50,097 bases of DNA. Origin: Verrucomicrobiales bacterium (GTDB lineage: Bacteria > Verrucomicrobiota > Verrucomicrobiia > Verrucomicrobiales > DEV007). How positions within the stretch are numbered: the stretch's first letter is position 1; the number at the start of each line of letters is the position of its first letter. The DNA lies in assembly GCA_016795505.1 (NCBI GenBank), contig JAEUHH010000119.1, forward strand, positions 1 through 50,097, in the 5' to 3' direction. The notes under the pieces are model-generated. The model was not told the DNA's origin, searched no databases, and saw nothing but the letters and a program-made list of their open reading frames with translations. The position numbers and the translations under genes were made by a program. Shown piece after piece: positions 15,975 through 25,291 of this stretch.

Positions 15975-17285
15975 ATGCCCGAGTTTACCTACCGCGGCCT
16001 CAAACCAGACGGCAGCACCGTCAACGGTCAGGTCTCAGCCCGCGACCGTAGCGACGCGGTGCGCCGACTCGCCCAGTCCGGCGTCCAGGCCTTCGAAGTC
16101 AACGAAAGCGGCTCCAAACAGGCCGAAGCCGCCGCCCAGGCCGAGAAAAAAGCCGCTGAAAAAGCCTCCCGGAGTGCCTCCGCCTCCCAGGCCAAAGCCG
16201 GCACTGCCTCAGACACGGCCAAGGGCGGCAGCGGCGGCCGCGTCCGCCTCACCTCCTCCCAGGTGATCTTTTTCACCGAGGAACTCAGCGACCTCCTCGC
16301 CGCCGGCGTGCAACTCGAGCCCGCCCTGCGACTCATGGAAAGCCGCGGCGAGTCCGGCCCCTTGCGCGAGGTCACCACCCGCATCCGCTCCCTCGTCCGC
16401 GAAGGCGTGCCGCTTTCCCGCGCCCTCGGCCAAGCCTCTCCCAGCTTCGGTCCCCTTTATTGCAATCTCGTCGCCGCCGGAGAGGCCGGCGGCGCCCTCG
16501 AGGACATCCTCCGCCGTCAGGTCACCTATCTCCAGACCCTGTCCGAGCTGCGTGGAAAGGTCCTCACCGCCATGATTTACCCCGCCTTCCTGTTCCTCGC
16601 CGGCGTGGGTGTCACCATCCTGTTCATCAGCTTCCTTGTTCCCCGGCTCACCACCATGATCGAGAGCAGCGGTCGCCCCGTGCCGCCCGGAGCCAAGGTC
16701 CTCATCGCCGCCACCGCCTTCCTCCGCGACTGGTGGTGGCTGCTCGGCATCCTCGTCGCCCTCGTCGTCGCCGGCTTTTTCATCGCCATCCGCCACCCCG
16801 CCATCCGGCCGTCGTGGGACCGGGTCAAATTGCGGCTCCCCCTGTTCGGCAACCTCCAGCTCCGCCGCTTCCACGTCCAGTTCCTCGAGACATTGTCCAA
16901 CCTCCTCGCCAATGGACTGTCCCTCATCAAGGGGCTCGAACTCTCCCGCGGCAGCACGGACAATCTCCACCTCCAGCAACAACTCATCCAGGTCACCGCC
17001 CAGGTCGCCGACGGCGGCTCCCTGTGCCGTGCCCTCGAGAAAGCCGGCGTCTTTCCCCAGTCGCTCATCGACATGGTCCGCATCGGCGAGCAGACCGGAC
17101 GCCTCGGCGAATCTCTCGCCAAAGCCGGCGAACGCCTCGACCGCGACCTGAACCGCGCCGTCGAGCGCCTCAGCGCCTTCGTCCAGCCTGTCATCATGGT
17201 GCTCATGGCCATCGTCGTCGGCTCCATGGCCTACCTGATGATCACCGTCATCTACGACACCATTTCCCTGCTCCGCCAGCAGTGA
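15975..17285 (+). CDS. GspF/PilC-type inner-membrane platform protein
   Basis: A 436-aa protein. It starts with the family phrase MPEFTYRGLKPDGSTVNGQV, then an Ala/Lys-rich spacer (about 45-85) that is longer than usual. Two T2SSF domains follow at about 95-220 and 300-425, each a helical bundle with ELSDLLAAGVQLEPAL and TLSNLLANGLSLIKGL. Membrane helices are at about 200-222, 250-272 and near the end. It would form the platform that the GspE-type ATPase turns. It is co-directional with that gene and surely in its operon. Confidence 0.92.
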   Translation: MPEFTYRGLKPDGSTVNGQVSARDRSDAVRRLAQSGVQAFEVNESGSKQAEAAAQAEKKAAEKASRSASASQAKAGTASDTAKGGSGGRVRLTSSQVIFFTEELSDLLAAGVQLEPALRLMESRGESGPLREVTTRIRSLVREGVPLSRALGQASPSFGPLYCNLVAAGEAGGALEDILRRQVTYLQTLSELRGKVLTAMIYPAFLFLAGVGVTILFISFLVPRLTTMIESSGRPVPPGAKVLIAATAFLRDWWWLLGILVALVVAGFFIAIRHPAIRPSWDRVKLRLPLFGNLQLRRFHVQFLETLSNLLANGLSLIKGLELSRGSTDNLHLQQQLIQVTAQVADGGSLCRALEKAGVFPQSLIDMVRIGEQTGRLGESLAKAGERLDRDLNRAVERLSAFVQPVIMVLMAIVVGSMAYLMITVIYDTISLLRQQ

Positions 17286-17301
17286 CGGGGCCCCGCGATT
17301 T

Positions 17302-17346
17302 CCGATCAAACAGGGTCTCTTCTCCGATCAAACAGGGTCTGATCGG
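17302..17346 (+). repeat. dispersed 45-nt repeat, near-perfect copy
   Basis: Two nearly identical half-units starting CCGATCAAACAGGGTCT begin 22 nt apart. The second half ends in TCTGATCGG, so CCGATC and GATCGG can pair around an 11-nt loop. It lies between the convergent gspF-like and sensor kinase genes and may act as a transcription end or processing site. Four other copies lie at 8026, 29398, 39892 and 45804. Confidence 0.85.
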
Positions 17347-17384
17347 ATGGGCACACGTTCGCCAGGCCCCTCTTCCGGAGACGC

Positions 17385-19427
17385 TCAGGCGGCGGTGTTG
17401 ACGAGTTTGCCGTAGTTCCGGCTCACGACATCCTTAAGCGTGCCGACCTCGATCGGCTTGGTCATGAAATCGTCCATGCCGACGCTGAGGCAGGACTCCT
17501 TCACCCCCGTGAGGGCGTGGCCGGTGATGGCGATGATGATGGGCTGGCGGCGCAGTTCGCGGTTGGCGCGGATGATTTCGGCAGCCTCGACGCCGCCCAT
17601 CTCGGGCATCTGGAGGTCCATCAGGATGACATCGGGCTTCACCTGCTTCACCGCCTCGACCGCCTCGGCGCCGTTGCATGCCATGGCGATCTCGGCATAG
17701 CCGAGATTCTTGAGAATCTTGGAGCAAATGGTGCGGTTCATCTCCACATCGTCCACCACCATGACGCGGGCGGGATGCTGCTTGGCGAAGGTGCGCGCGC
17801 CCTCGATGGAAAGCGGGTCGTCCTTGGCATCGTAGCCCTCGTCCTTGCCCAGCATGTTGCAGAGGGTATCCATGAGGACCTCCTCGGTGATGGGCTTGAA
17901 GCAAAAGTCGACCTTCATCTCGGCGAAGGTGGCCTCGTCCGGCTTGCGATCGACGGCGGTGAGCAGTCCGACCCACGGGATGCCGTGACGGTTGAGCTGG
18001 CCGCAGAATCGGCCGATCTGCTGCTGCGGCTGGCCGGCAGGATCGACGATGAGGGCATCGGGACGCATCTGGATCACCTCATCCATCTGGTGCGGGGTCA
18101 GCTCCTGCGTGACGATGGCTTCGATGCCGTAGCGGAGGCACAGGTGATTGATCAGGGAAGCCAGGGTGGGCTGGCGGCAGAGCACCACGATCTTTTTCTC
18201 GGCGAGGATTTTCTTCCGCCGAGCGCGGGCTTTGACGGTCTCGGGATCGGCTTCGGCAAAGCCGCCAAAGGGCAGTTCGAAGTGGAAATGGGAGCCTTTC
18301 CACACCTCGGACTCGAGCCCGATGTCCCCGCCCATCAGGCGGCACAGCTCGCGGCTGATGGCGAGGCCGAGCCCGGTGCCGCCATGCTTGCGGGTGGTGG
18401 TCTCGTCGACCTGGGTGAAGGCGTCGAAGATGCGCTTCTGGTTCTCCGGGGCAATGCAGATGCCGGTATCCCGCACGGAGCAGTGCAGGATGAGTTCGCG
18501 GGCGCCTTTCTCGGTGATGACTTCGCGGCCGGAGAAGGAGACGAATGCCTCGCCTTCGTAGGTGAATTTCACGGCATTGCCGATGAGGTTGCTGAGCACC
18601 TGCTGCACTCGCTGCCGGTCGGCAAAAATCGTCGCCGGGGTGCTGTCGTCGATGTAGTGACACAGCTCGATGCCCTTTTCTGCGGCCTGATAGGAAAAGA
18701 GATTGATGGTCTCGTTGATGAGGTCGCGGACGGTGATGGGCTCCTTTTCCAGAGTGACCATGCCGGACACGAGCTTCGAGAAGTCGAGGATGTCGTTGAT
18801 CAGGTGCAGCAGGGAGTAGCTGCTGTTGCGCATGATCTCGACGAGGCTCTTCTGGTCGTCGTTGAGGCCGGTGTCGTTGAGCAGGTTCAGCGTGCCGATG
18901 ATGCCATTCATCGGGGTGCGGATTTCATGGCTCATGTTGGCGAGGAAGTCGCCCTTGGCTTCCTGGGCGCTGACCAACTCGGCCTGGACGTGTTTGATGT
19001 GCCGGGAGATCTCGGCCATTTTGCTGCGGACCTCGCCCACGAGGTTGTCCGTGTCCACGGGAGCGGGTGACGTCTGGCTCTCCGGGCTGCCCTCCGCCAG
19101 CGCCTTTTCAAAATCGATCTCTTCGCCGGCGGCAAAGCGCCGCATCAGCTCGGAGGTCAGGGAAAATTCGTCGCGGAGTTTTTGGATCTCGGCGCTTTGG
19201 CGACGGACCTTCCGCTTTTCCAGCAGGAGCAGCCCCCAGAGCACCAGGCTACCGAGGAGGAAGAGGCCGCTGACCGTCAGTCCGATGATGCTGCCGGCGC
19301 TCATTCCCAGCGTCACCGGGGCCGGCTCGGCGGCACCAGCCCACGGGGTCAGGCTCAGGTGGATGGCGAATGAAGCCATCCACCCGCGCCAACCCATGAA
19401 GGGAAGACTGTGGGATTTTTGGGACAC
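17385..19427 (-). CDS. membrane hybrid sensor histidine kinase/response regulator
   Basis: A 680-aa protein starting at GTG 19427 (an ATG 30 nt further in is possible). Signal or first helix at about 12-32, membrane helix at about 47-70, then a coiled linker with no recognised sensor domain. HisKA with phosphoacceptor His167 (MSHEIRTPMNGIIG), HATPase with NAVKFT and GTGLGLAIS. Next comes a receiver-like region (about 435-545, KKIVVLCRQPTLASL to DFCFKPITEE) in which the usual phospho-acceptor pattern is not clear. Finally a full receiver with Asp about 604 (ILMDLQMPEMGG) and Lys in TKPIE. The stimulus and output are unknown; no response regulator gene is adjacent. Confidence 0.9.
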   Translation of the reverse strand: MSQKSHSLPFMGWRGWMASFAIHLSLTPWAGAAEPAPVTLGMSAGSIIGLTVSGLFLLGSLVLWGLLLLEKRKVRRQSAEIQKLRDEFSLTSELMRRFAAGEEIDFEKALAEGSPESQTSPAPVDTDNLVGEVRSKMAEISRHIKHVQAELVSAQEAKGDFLANMSHEIRTPMNGIIGTLNLLNDTGLNDDQKSLVEIMRNSSYSLLHLINDILDFSKLVSGMVTLEKEPITVRDLINETINLFSYQAAEKGIELCHYIDDSTPATIFADRQRVQQVLSNLIGNAVKFTYEGEAFVSFSGREVITEKGARELILHCSVRDTGICIAPENQKRIFDAFTQVDETTTRKHGGTGLGLAISRELCRLMGGDIGLESEVWKGSHFHFELPFGGFAEADPETVKARARRKKILAEKKIVVLCRQPTLASLINHLCLRYGIEAIVTQELTPHQMDEVIQMRPDALIVDPAGQPQQQIGRFCGQLNRHGIPWVGLLTAVDRKPDEATFAEMKVDFCFKPITEEVLMDTLCNMLGKDEGYDAKDDPLSIEGARTFAKQHPARVMVVDDVEMNRTICSKILKNLGYAEIAMACNGAEAVEAVKQVKPDVILMDLQMPEMGGVEAAEIIRANRELRRQPIIIAITGHALTGVKESCLSVGMDDFMTKPIEVGTLKDVVSRNYGKLVNTAA

Positions 19428-19622
19428 CGGAATGCGGCAAATTCCTTAAAATTTATGGTTTTTAATAAATTTTACATGCCGTATCTTTGTTTCTTCATCG
19501 ATTCGGGTTATTCTTGGAATGACGGTTTTTCCGCTTTATCGTCGGGATTGCGCGGGCTGCGAAGGGCTTGAAATGGCTGTTTAGTTCATCATCAACCGCA
19601 TCCGCACCCCATTCCTGCTGAC

Positions 19623-20528
19623 ATGAATGCCACCCCTCCCCTGACTTCCGCTGCTCAAACCCGCCGCGACTGGCTCGCCCTCGGCGTGATGACCCTCGCC
19701 GGAGCGGCCCTGCCGTCCAGCCTGCGGGCCGATGCGCGGCCGATCCGGTTCGGCCTGGTCACCTATCAGTGGGCGAAAGACTGGGACCTGCCCACCCTGC
19801 TGAAAAATTGCGGCCCAGCCGGTGTCGAGGGCGTGGAATTGCGCACCACCCACCGCCACGGCGTGGAGCCCGAACTGACGGCCGCCCAGCGGGCCGAGGT
19901 GAAAAAGCGCTTCGCCGACAGCGGCGTGGTGTGCCTGGGACCGGGCAGCGACGAGCGCTTCGACTCGCCGGACCCGGCCACGCTGAAAAAGGCGATCGAA
20001 CGCACCAAGGCATTCCTCCAACTCAGCCACGACATTGGCTCCAGCGGCGTGAAAGTGAAGCCCGACCGCTTCCACGAGGGCGTGCCGCAGGAAAAAACCA
20101 TCGCCCAGGTCGCGGCCGCGCTGCGCGAGGTAGCGGAATTTGCCAAAAACCTCGGCCAAGAGGTTCGGCTGGAGATTCACGGCCAACTCGCCGCTCCGGA
20201 GACGATCGTGAAGGTGATGCAGGCCTGCGATCATCCCCAGGCCCGGCTTTGCTGGAATTGCAACGACCCCGACGTGGACAGCGGCGGCGGTTTCGATGCC
20301 AATTTCGCCCTCGCCAGGCCGTGGTTCGGCCAGACGGTGCATGTCCACGACCTCGACGGCGCCTTCCGACCCTATCCCTACGACCGGCTCGTCGACCTGC
20401 TGAAAAAGACGGGATATCAAGGCTGGTGCCTGTTGGAAAGCTCGACCAATCAGACCGACCCGGTAGCGGCCTACCGCCGGCAGCGGGAGCTGTTCGATGC
20501 CCTGCTGGCCCGGCCGGCGGCAGCCTGA
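19623..20528 (+). CDS. exported sugar phosphate isomerase/epimerase-like TIM-barrel protein
   Basis: A 301-aa protein with a twin-arginine type signal (RRDWL at 14-18, then a hydrophobic run to about residue 37). The rest is an AP-endonuclease-2/xylose-isomerase-like TIM barrel, with EGVELRTTHRHGV, EVRLEIHGQLA, CWNCNDPDVDSG and TVHVHDLDG supplying the likely metal-binding Glu, His and Asp residues. Such proteins commonly act on sugars outside the cytoplasm in this phylum. The next gene, a Gfo/Idh/MocA oxidoreductase with its own RR signal, starts 28 nt later, which suggests a two-step sugar or polyol conversion. The substrate is unknown. Confidence 0.88.
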   Translation: MNATPPLTSAAQTRRDWLALGVMTLAGAALPSSLRADARPIRFGLVTYQWAKDWDLPTLLKNCGPAGVEGVELRTTHRHGVEPELTAAQRAEVKKRFADSGVVCLGPGSDERFDSPDPATLKKAIERTKAFLQLSHDIGSSGVKVKPDRFHEGVPQEKTIAQVAAALREVAEFAKNLGQEVRLEIHGQLAAPETIVKVMQACDHPQARLCWNCNDPDVDSGGGFDANFALARPWFGQTVHVHDLDGAFRPYPYDRLVDLLKKTGYQGWCLLESSTNQTDPVAAYRRQRELFDALLARPAAA

Positions 20529-20556
20529 CGAAAACCGCCAACCTTTTCTCCCCTCC

Positions 20557-21660
20557 ATGCCGAACCGCCGCCATTTTCTCACCTCCGCCGCCGCAGCCGG
20601 TGCCGGATTGGCTATGCCGGCCGCCCGGGGCCGTGAAGGCGCACCGATCAAGTATCTCCAGATCGGCACCGCCCACGCCCACGCCAGCAAGATCACGGTG
20701 TATCGCGACAGCCCCGAGTGGGAGGTCGTCGGCGTGGTCGAGCCGGATGAGGAACGCCGCCGTGCCGCCGAAACCTCGGCGACTTATCGCGGGCTGCCGT
20801 TTCTGTCGCTCGAACAAGGCCTGAATATCTCCGGACTGAAAGCCGTGGGGATCGAGACCGAGGTCCGCGACCTGCTGATCCATGCGGAGCGGGCCATCGA
20901 CGCCGGTTGCCACGTCCATCTCGACAAGCCGGCCGGGGAATCGCTCGCCCATTACCGCCGCATCCTGGATAAGGCCGACCGGGCCGGCCTGACCGTGCAG
21001 ATGGGATACATGTACCGGTTCAATCCCGCGGTCCAGTTCCTCCGGGAATGCCTGGCGAAGGGCTGGCTCGGGGAGATCTTTGAGGTGCATACCGTGATGT
21101 CGAAGGTCGTGCCTGCCGGCGGTCCCCGGCGCGAATTGGCAGCCTATCCGGGCGGAACGATGTTCGAACTGGGCTGCCACATCATCGACCTGACCGTCGC
21201 CGTGCTCGGCAAACCCGACCGCATCCACGCCCACCCACGGCGGGTGGTCACGGATGCCGGGGACAACCTCGTGGACAACATGCTGGCGGTCTTTGAGTAT
21301 CCCAAAGCCACCGCCACGGTGCGCTCCACCGCCGTCGAGGTCGAGGGCGGCGCCCGGCGGCATTTCGTCGCCTGCGGCACCGAGGGCACCTGCCACATCG
21401 AGCCACTCGATCGTCCCCGCGTGCGCCTCGCCCTCTCGCGGGATCGCGAGGGGTATCGGAAAGGCTATCAGGAGATTCCCTTCGAGCCCCCCTACCAGCG
21501 CTACGTGGGCGACGCGGCCGATCTCGCCGCCATTATCCGTGGGGAAAAGACACACGCCTGGAACAGCGCCCACGATCTCGCCGTGCAGGAAGCCGTGCTG
21601 CTGGCTTCAGCCCTCGATCCCGCTGCCTTTCCCGCTCCGCCCAGCCCTGCGCCCCTCTGA
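20557..21660 (+). CDS. exported Gfo/Idh/MocA-family oxidoreductase
   Basis: A 367-aa protein from the ATG at 20557, chosen because it gives a compact RR signal (RRHFLTSAAAAGAGLAMP). The Rossmann domain begins at about residue 28; the nucleotide-binding start IGTAHAH is unusual compared with the common GxGxxG. The DKPAGE motif with its catalytic Lys is present (HLDKPAGESLAHY), followed by the alpha/beta C-terminal domain (EIFEVHTVMSK, FELGCHIIDL). It most likely oxidises or reduces a sugar using a nicotinamide cofactor taken through Tat already bound. It is paired with the upstream TIM-barrel isomerase. Confidence 0.88.
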   Translation: MPNRRHFLTSAAAAGAGLAMPAARGREGAPIKYLQIGTAHAHASKITVYRDSPEWEVVGVVEPDEERRRAAETSATYRGLPFLSLEQGLNISGLKAVGIETEVRDLLIHAERAIDAGCHVHLDKPAGESLAHYRRILDKADRAGLTVQMGYMYRFNPAVQFLRECLAKGWLGEIFEVHTVMSKVVPAGGPRRELAAYPGGTMFELGCHIIDLTVAVLGKPDRIHAHPRRVVTDAGDNLVDNMLAVFEYPKATATVRSTAVEVEGGARRHFVACGTEGTCHIEPLDRPRVRLALSRDREGYRKGYQEIPFEPPYQRYVGDAADLAAIIRGEKTHAWNSAHDLAVQEAVLLASALDPAAFPAPPSPAPL

Positions 21661-21666
21661 CCGATC

Positions 21667-23214
21667 ATGATAGCCGATGCCACCCTGTCCCCATCGCCGG
21701 CGTCCCCGGTCATCGATGCCCGCAAGGCCCGCCGCCGACAGTGGCTGATGGTGCTGGCCATCATCCTGTCCTCCGTGCCCACCGCCTTCGTGGTGCTGGC
21801 TTTTCCGGTGGCCAACTGGCTGGTCAACGCCGACTGGCGGGAGTTCCGCGCCGAATGGGAGGCAAAAGGCGAAGTCTTCACCGTTGAAGCCCTGGCCGAC
21901 ACCGAAGTCGCCGATCCGGCAGCGAACTTTGCCAAAGCCCCCATCATCGAGGAAATCTACCTCCACGATGCCTCCCGGCGCGAGGCATCCCTGTCTGCGG
22001 ATCATGAAGGCCATGCCCACCCTGGCGAGCCGGACTCCCCCGCCACTGCTTCAAAACCGTTGCGACTGGAAACGCTGGACCTTTTTGCCGCCGACACCCT
22101 GCGCCAGCCATCGCCCAAGCCCCCGCTGGCATACCTTTCCGGCCAGCCGGTTCCCCTGGCAGCCTACCTGGCCTCTTCGGACGCCAGCGCCAGCGCCGGA
22201 GCCGCGCAGCGCATCGTCGAGACATTCGTCCCGCACGAAGCCACCGTGGATGAATTGCTCAGCGCCGCGGAACGCCCCGAGGCCTGGTTTGCGGCGCTGC
22301 GCTCCATTCCCCACGCCCGACCCCAGGCTCACATGACGGCTCTGGTCAACGCCCTGCACGCCCTGCGGCTGCGGAATCTCGCCCTGATCGAAGCAGAGGC
22401 CGAGCCCGCCGCCATCGGCCGCAGCCTCGCCTCCACCTTGCGACTGATCCGGCATGGCACCGATTGTCCCGGCATGCCCGCCCTGACCATCCGCACTCTC
22501 GCACTGGAATCCGCCGGTCTGGAGCCGGTCTGGCAGGCCCTATACCGCCGCCGCCTCGACGATGCGGCCTGGCAGCAAATCGATGCCGAGCTGGCTTCGG
22601 ATGCCTTTGGCTCCCGCCTCCTGCCGACGCTCCGCTACGAGCGGGCCGTGCTCGTCGGACAGGTGGAGAAACTCTATCAGTCGCGCCGCGCGCAGCCGTT
22701 TTCCGCCCCGCCGGCCTGGGTGCAGCTCGCCGACTTGCGGGAATACGCCGCCCTGACCCAGCGCTACTGGTTTACCAGCCCGGGCGGCTCGGGCGCTTTG
22801 GCCGAGCGGCCCCGCATCGATCAGTTGGAACTCGTCGAGGGCCTCGTGGCCGATCTCCCCGCCAACCAGACCAACTCCATCGTCGCCGCCGGCCTGCTGC
22901 CGGTTGCGGAATTTGCCCGTCACGCCCAACGGATCGAAATCAGCCGCGACCATGCCCGCGTCGCCATCGCCTTGGAGCGTCACCGCCTCGCCGAGGGGCG
23001 CTACCCCGACACCCTTTCGGCCCTCGTGCCGCGCTGGCTGCCGGAGTTGCCGGCCAATGCCGAGACCGGCCATCCGCCCCGCTACGAGGCCCATCCAGAG
23101 GGAAATGGCTATCGCCTCCGCGACCTCGGCACCGAGGGAGCCGGCGACGGCCCCGAGTGGCTCATGCCCCCGCCGGTCGTCACCGCCCCGCCCCCGGTCG
23201 GCCAGCCGTCTTGA
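21667..23214 (+). CDS. single-pass membrane protein of unknown function
   Basis: A 515-aa protein. One strong membrane helix at about 25-48 (LMVLAIILSSVPTAFVVLAF) is followed by a large outer domain, mostly helical and Ala/Leu/Arg-rich. The C-terminal part has ALERHRLAEGRYPDTLSALVP and then PPRYEAHPEGNGYRLRD, a phrase also seen near the end of many pseudopilin-like and verrucomicrobial membrane proteins. I do not recognise an enzyme motif. It starts 6 nt after the oxidoreductase gene, so it is probably in that operon. Role unknown. Confidence 0.78.
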   Translation: MIADATLSPSPASPVIDARKARRRQWLMVLAIILSSVPTAFVVLAFPVANWLVNADWREFRAEWEAKGEVFTVEALADTEVADPAANFAKAPIIEEIYLHDASRREASLSADHEGHAHPGEPDSPATASKPLRLETLDLFAADTLRQPSPKPPLAYLSGQPVPLAAYLASSDASASAGAAQRIVETFVPHEATVDELLSAAERPEAWFAALRSIPHARPQAHMTALVNALHALRLRNLALIEAEAEPAAIGRSLASTLRLIRHGTDCPGMPALTIRTLALESAGLEPVWQALYRRRLDDAAWQQIDAELASDAFGSRLLPTLRYERAVLVGQVEKLYQSRRAQPFSAPPAWVQLADLREYAALTQRYWFTSPGGSGALAERPRIDQLELVEGLVADLPANQTNSIVAAGLLPVAEFARHAQRIEISRDHARVAIALERHRLAEGRYPDTLSALVPRWLPELPANAETGHPPRYEAHPEGNGYRLRDLGTEGAGDGPEWLMPPPVVTAPPPVGQPS

Positions 23215-23269
23215 TGACGCCAGAGCTTTTCCGTTTCCAAGGCCCGACAGCTCCGGCATCATCCGGGGC

Positions 23270-24703
23270 ATGACACCGCCCCCTTCTGTTTCTCCCCTGC
23301 TCTGTCTGACCGCCGCGCTCGCCCTGATCGGCGGCCTGTTGCCAAGACCGGTCCACGCCCAGCAGGATCTCGCCGCGCAAATCCCCGGACTTGCCTCATT
23401 GCCCGATGCCACCGACCGGCTTCAGGCGGAACTGGAGGCGAAAAAGGGCGAACTACTCCTCCCCGCCGGCCAGCACCGCATCACCCGGCCCCTCGTCGTC
23501 GATCTGGCCCAGTTTCCCGATGCTGCCATCCGCGGAGTCGGCGGCAAAGCCACCCTGATCATGGACGGCGCCGGTCCGGCCATCCGGCTCAGCGGTTCGC
23601 ACCAGGGGTCGGCCGATCCCAAAGCCTTCCAGCCCGCCACCTGGAACGAGGCGACGCCGCTCATCGCCGATCTCACCATCCTGGGCAACCACGCCGAAGC
23701 CGATGGCATCGAGCTGTTCCAGACCGTGCAGCCCATCGTCAGCCGCGTCGCCGTGCGGGGCTGCCGCCACGGCATCCATCTCGTCACCCGCAACCGCAAC
23801 GTCCTCATCTCCGATTGCCACGTCTATGAGAACGAGGGTGTCGGCATCTACCTCGACGATGTGAATCTGCACCAGATCAACATCACCGGCTGCCACGTCA
23901 GCTACAATCGCGCCGGCGGCATCGTGGTCCGCGACGGCAATGTGCGGAACCTCCAGATCACCGGCTGCGACATCGAGTCGAACATGCCCGGCGATCCCGA
24001 CACCACTGGCGAGGGCATCGCCAATGTCCTGCTCGATGTCTCTGGCAGCCCCGGCGATGCCTCCAAGTCCATCGCCGAAGTCGCCATCACCGGTTGCACC
24101 ATCCAACACAGCGCCAATTACGGCGCCGACAAGGAAAAGACCATCGCCCCCGGCGGCGCCAACATCCGCCTGCTCGGCAAGGAAGTCTACCCGATCGACA
24201 CCGTCACCATCACCGGCAATGTCATGTCCGACACCACCCTCAATGTCCACCTCGACTGGGTCGCCGACATCACCCTCGCCGGGAACACCTTTTTCGCCCC
24301 GAAACCCGACCATCTCGTCGTTTCCCACTCCCGCCGGGTCACCCTGACCGGCAACAGCTTCAATCCCCGCGAGTTTGAGCGCCCCGGCGCCCTGCGCTTC
24401 ACCGACTGCGCCGATGTCATCCTCGCCTCCTCCTCCATCCACCGGTCCCGCTCGGCCGATGGTGCCGTCATCCTCGAGCGCTGCGAGGGCTTCGTCATTC
24501 AGGGGCTCAATCTCACCGACTGCGACCGCGGACTCGTGCTGAAAGACACCCGCGACACCCTCATCACCGGCTGCCGGGTCGCCCGCACCGCCGCCGGCGC
24601 CCCCGACCTCGAGGTCGATGCCGCCAGCCGGGGCATTCAGATCGAAGCCAATCGCTTTGCCGGCACCGTCACCGTGCCCGACACCGCCACCGCGGCTCCC
24701 TGA
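23270..24703 (+). CDS. secreted right-handed parallel beta-helix protein
   Basis: A 477-aa protein from the ATG at 23270, with a signal peptide (about 8-28, cut after VHA). From about residue 60 it is made of beta-helix coils with the pattern 'ITGCxV': LISDCHVYENEGVGIYLDD, INITGCHVSYNRAGGIVVRD, VTITGNVMSDTTL, LTGNSFNPREF. Such folds occur in pectate lyases, epimerases and adhesins. No catalytic Asp/Arg set of a known lyase was identified. Polysaccharide binding or cleavage is an inference from the fold; an adhesin-like role is also possible. It is on the same strand as the isomerase/oxidoreductase genes upstream. Confidence 0.85.
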   Translation: MTPPPSVSPLLCLTAALALIGGLLPRPVHAQQDLAAQIPGLASLPDATDRLQAELEAKKGELLLPAGQHRITRPLVVDLAQFPDAAIRGVGGKATLIMDGAGPAIRLSGSHQGSADPKAFQPATWNEATPLIADLTILGNHAEADGIELFQTVQPIVSRVAVRGCRHGIHLVTRNRNVLISDCHVYENEGVGIYLDDVNLHQINITGCHVSYNRAGGIVVRDGNVRNLQITGCDIESNMPGDPDTTGEGIANVLLDVSGSPGDASKSIAEVAITGCTIQHSANYGADKEKTIAPGGANIRLLGKEVYPIDTVTITGNVMSDTTLNVHLDWVADITLAGNTFFAPKPDHLVVSHSRRVTLTGNSFNPREFERPGALRFTDCADVILASSSIHRSRSADGAVILERCEGFVIQGLNLTDCDRGLVLKDTRDTLITGCRVARTAAGAPDLEVDAASRGIQIEANRFAGTVTVPDTATAAP

Positions 24704-24857
24704 GCGGACAAAAAAGACTCGACTTTCGCCAGGAAAATTCATTTTCTCCCGCAACCACCCTGAAAGCCGGGGGTTTTTGACAGCGTGGTCGGCACCCGTG
24801 GTGTACGGCCCATTTTTTGAGCCAACCTAAACAACCCACCTCAGACACCCACATCCC

Positions 24858-25232
24858 ATGAAACTCACTCTTCTCACCGTGACCTTCGCCCTCATCGCCG
24901 GTCTCTCCATCGCCGCCGAAGGCGAAAAGAAAGGCAAAGGCGGCGGAGCCCCCGCCGATCCCGCCGCCCGCGCGGAAGGCATGATGAAAAAGCTCGACAC
25001 CAACAAGGACGGCAAGATCTCCAAGGAAGAATTCGCCGCCGGTCCCCAGGCCACCGCGATGAAGGCCAAAGGCGGCGATGAAGCCGTCGGCAAGGCCTTC
25101 GGCCGCATCGACAAGAACTCCGATGGCAACCTCGACATGGACGAGCTGAAGGCCATGCCCGCCGGCAAAGGCAAGGGCGGCAAAGGCGGTCCTGACGGTG
25201 GCGCCAAGAAGGGCAACAAGGGCGGCAACTGA
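24858..25232 (+). CDS. secreted EF-hand calcium-binding protein
   Basis: A 124-aa protein with a signal peptide (about 1-20). Two EF-hand loops are seen: DTNKDGKISKEE at 47-58 and DKNSDGNLDMDE at 85-96, both with the Asp/Asn/Gly/Glu pattern needed for calcium. The tail and the stretch after the signal are Gly/Lys-rich. Small proteins like this are common in this phylum; the partner is unknown. A strong terminator follows. Confidence 0.88.
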   Translation: MKLTLLTVTFALIAGLSIAAEGEKKGKGGGAPADPAARAEGMMKKLDTNKDGKISKEEFAAGPQATAMKAKGGDEAVGKAFGRIDKNSDGNLDMDELKAMPAGKGKGGKGGPDGGAKKGNKGGN

Positions 25233-25291
25233 TTCGCCCCTTTTGCCTGGTTCCGTGGAGTCATCGCTTCACGGCTGAAACCACTCTGATC

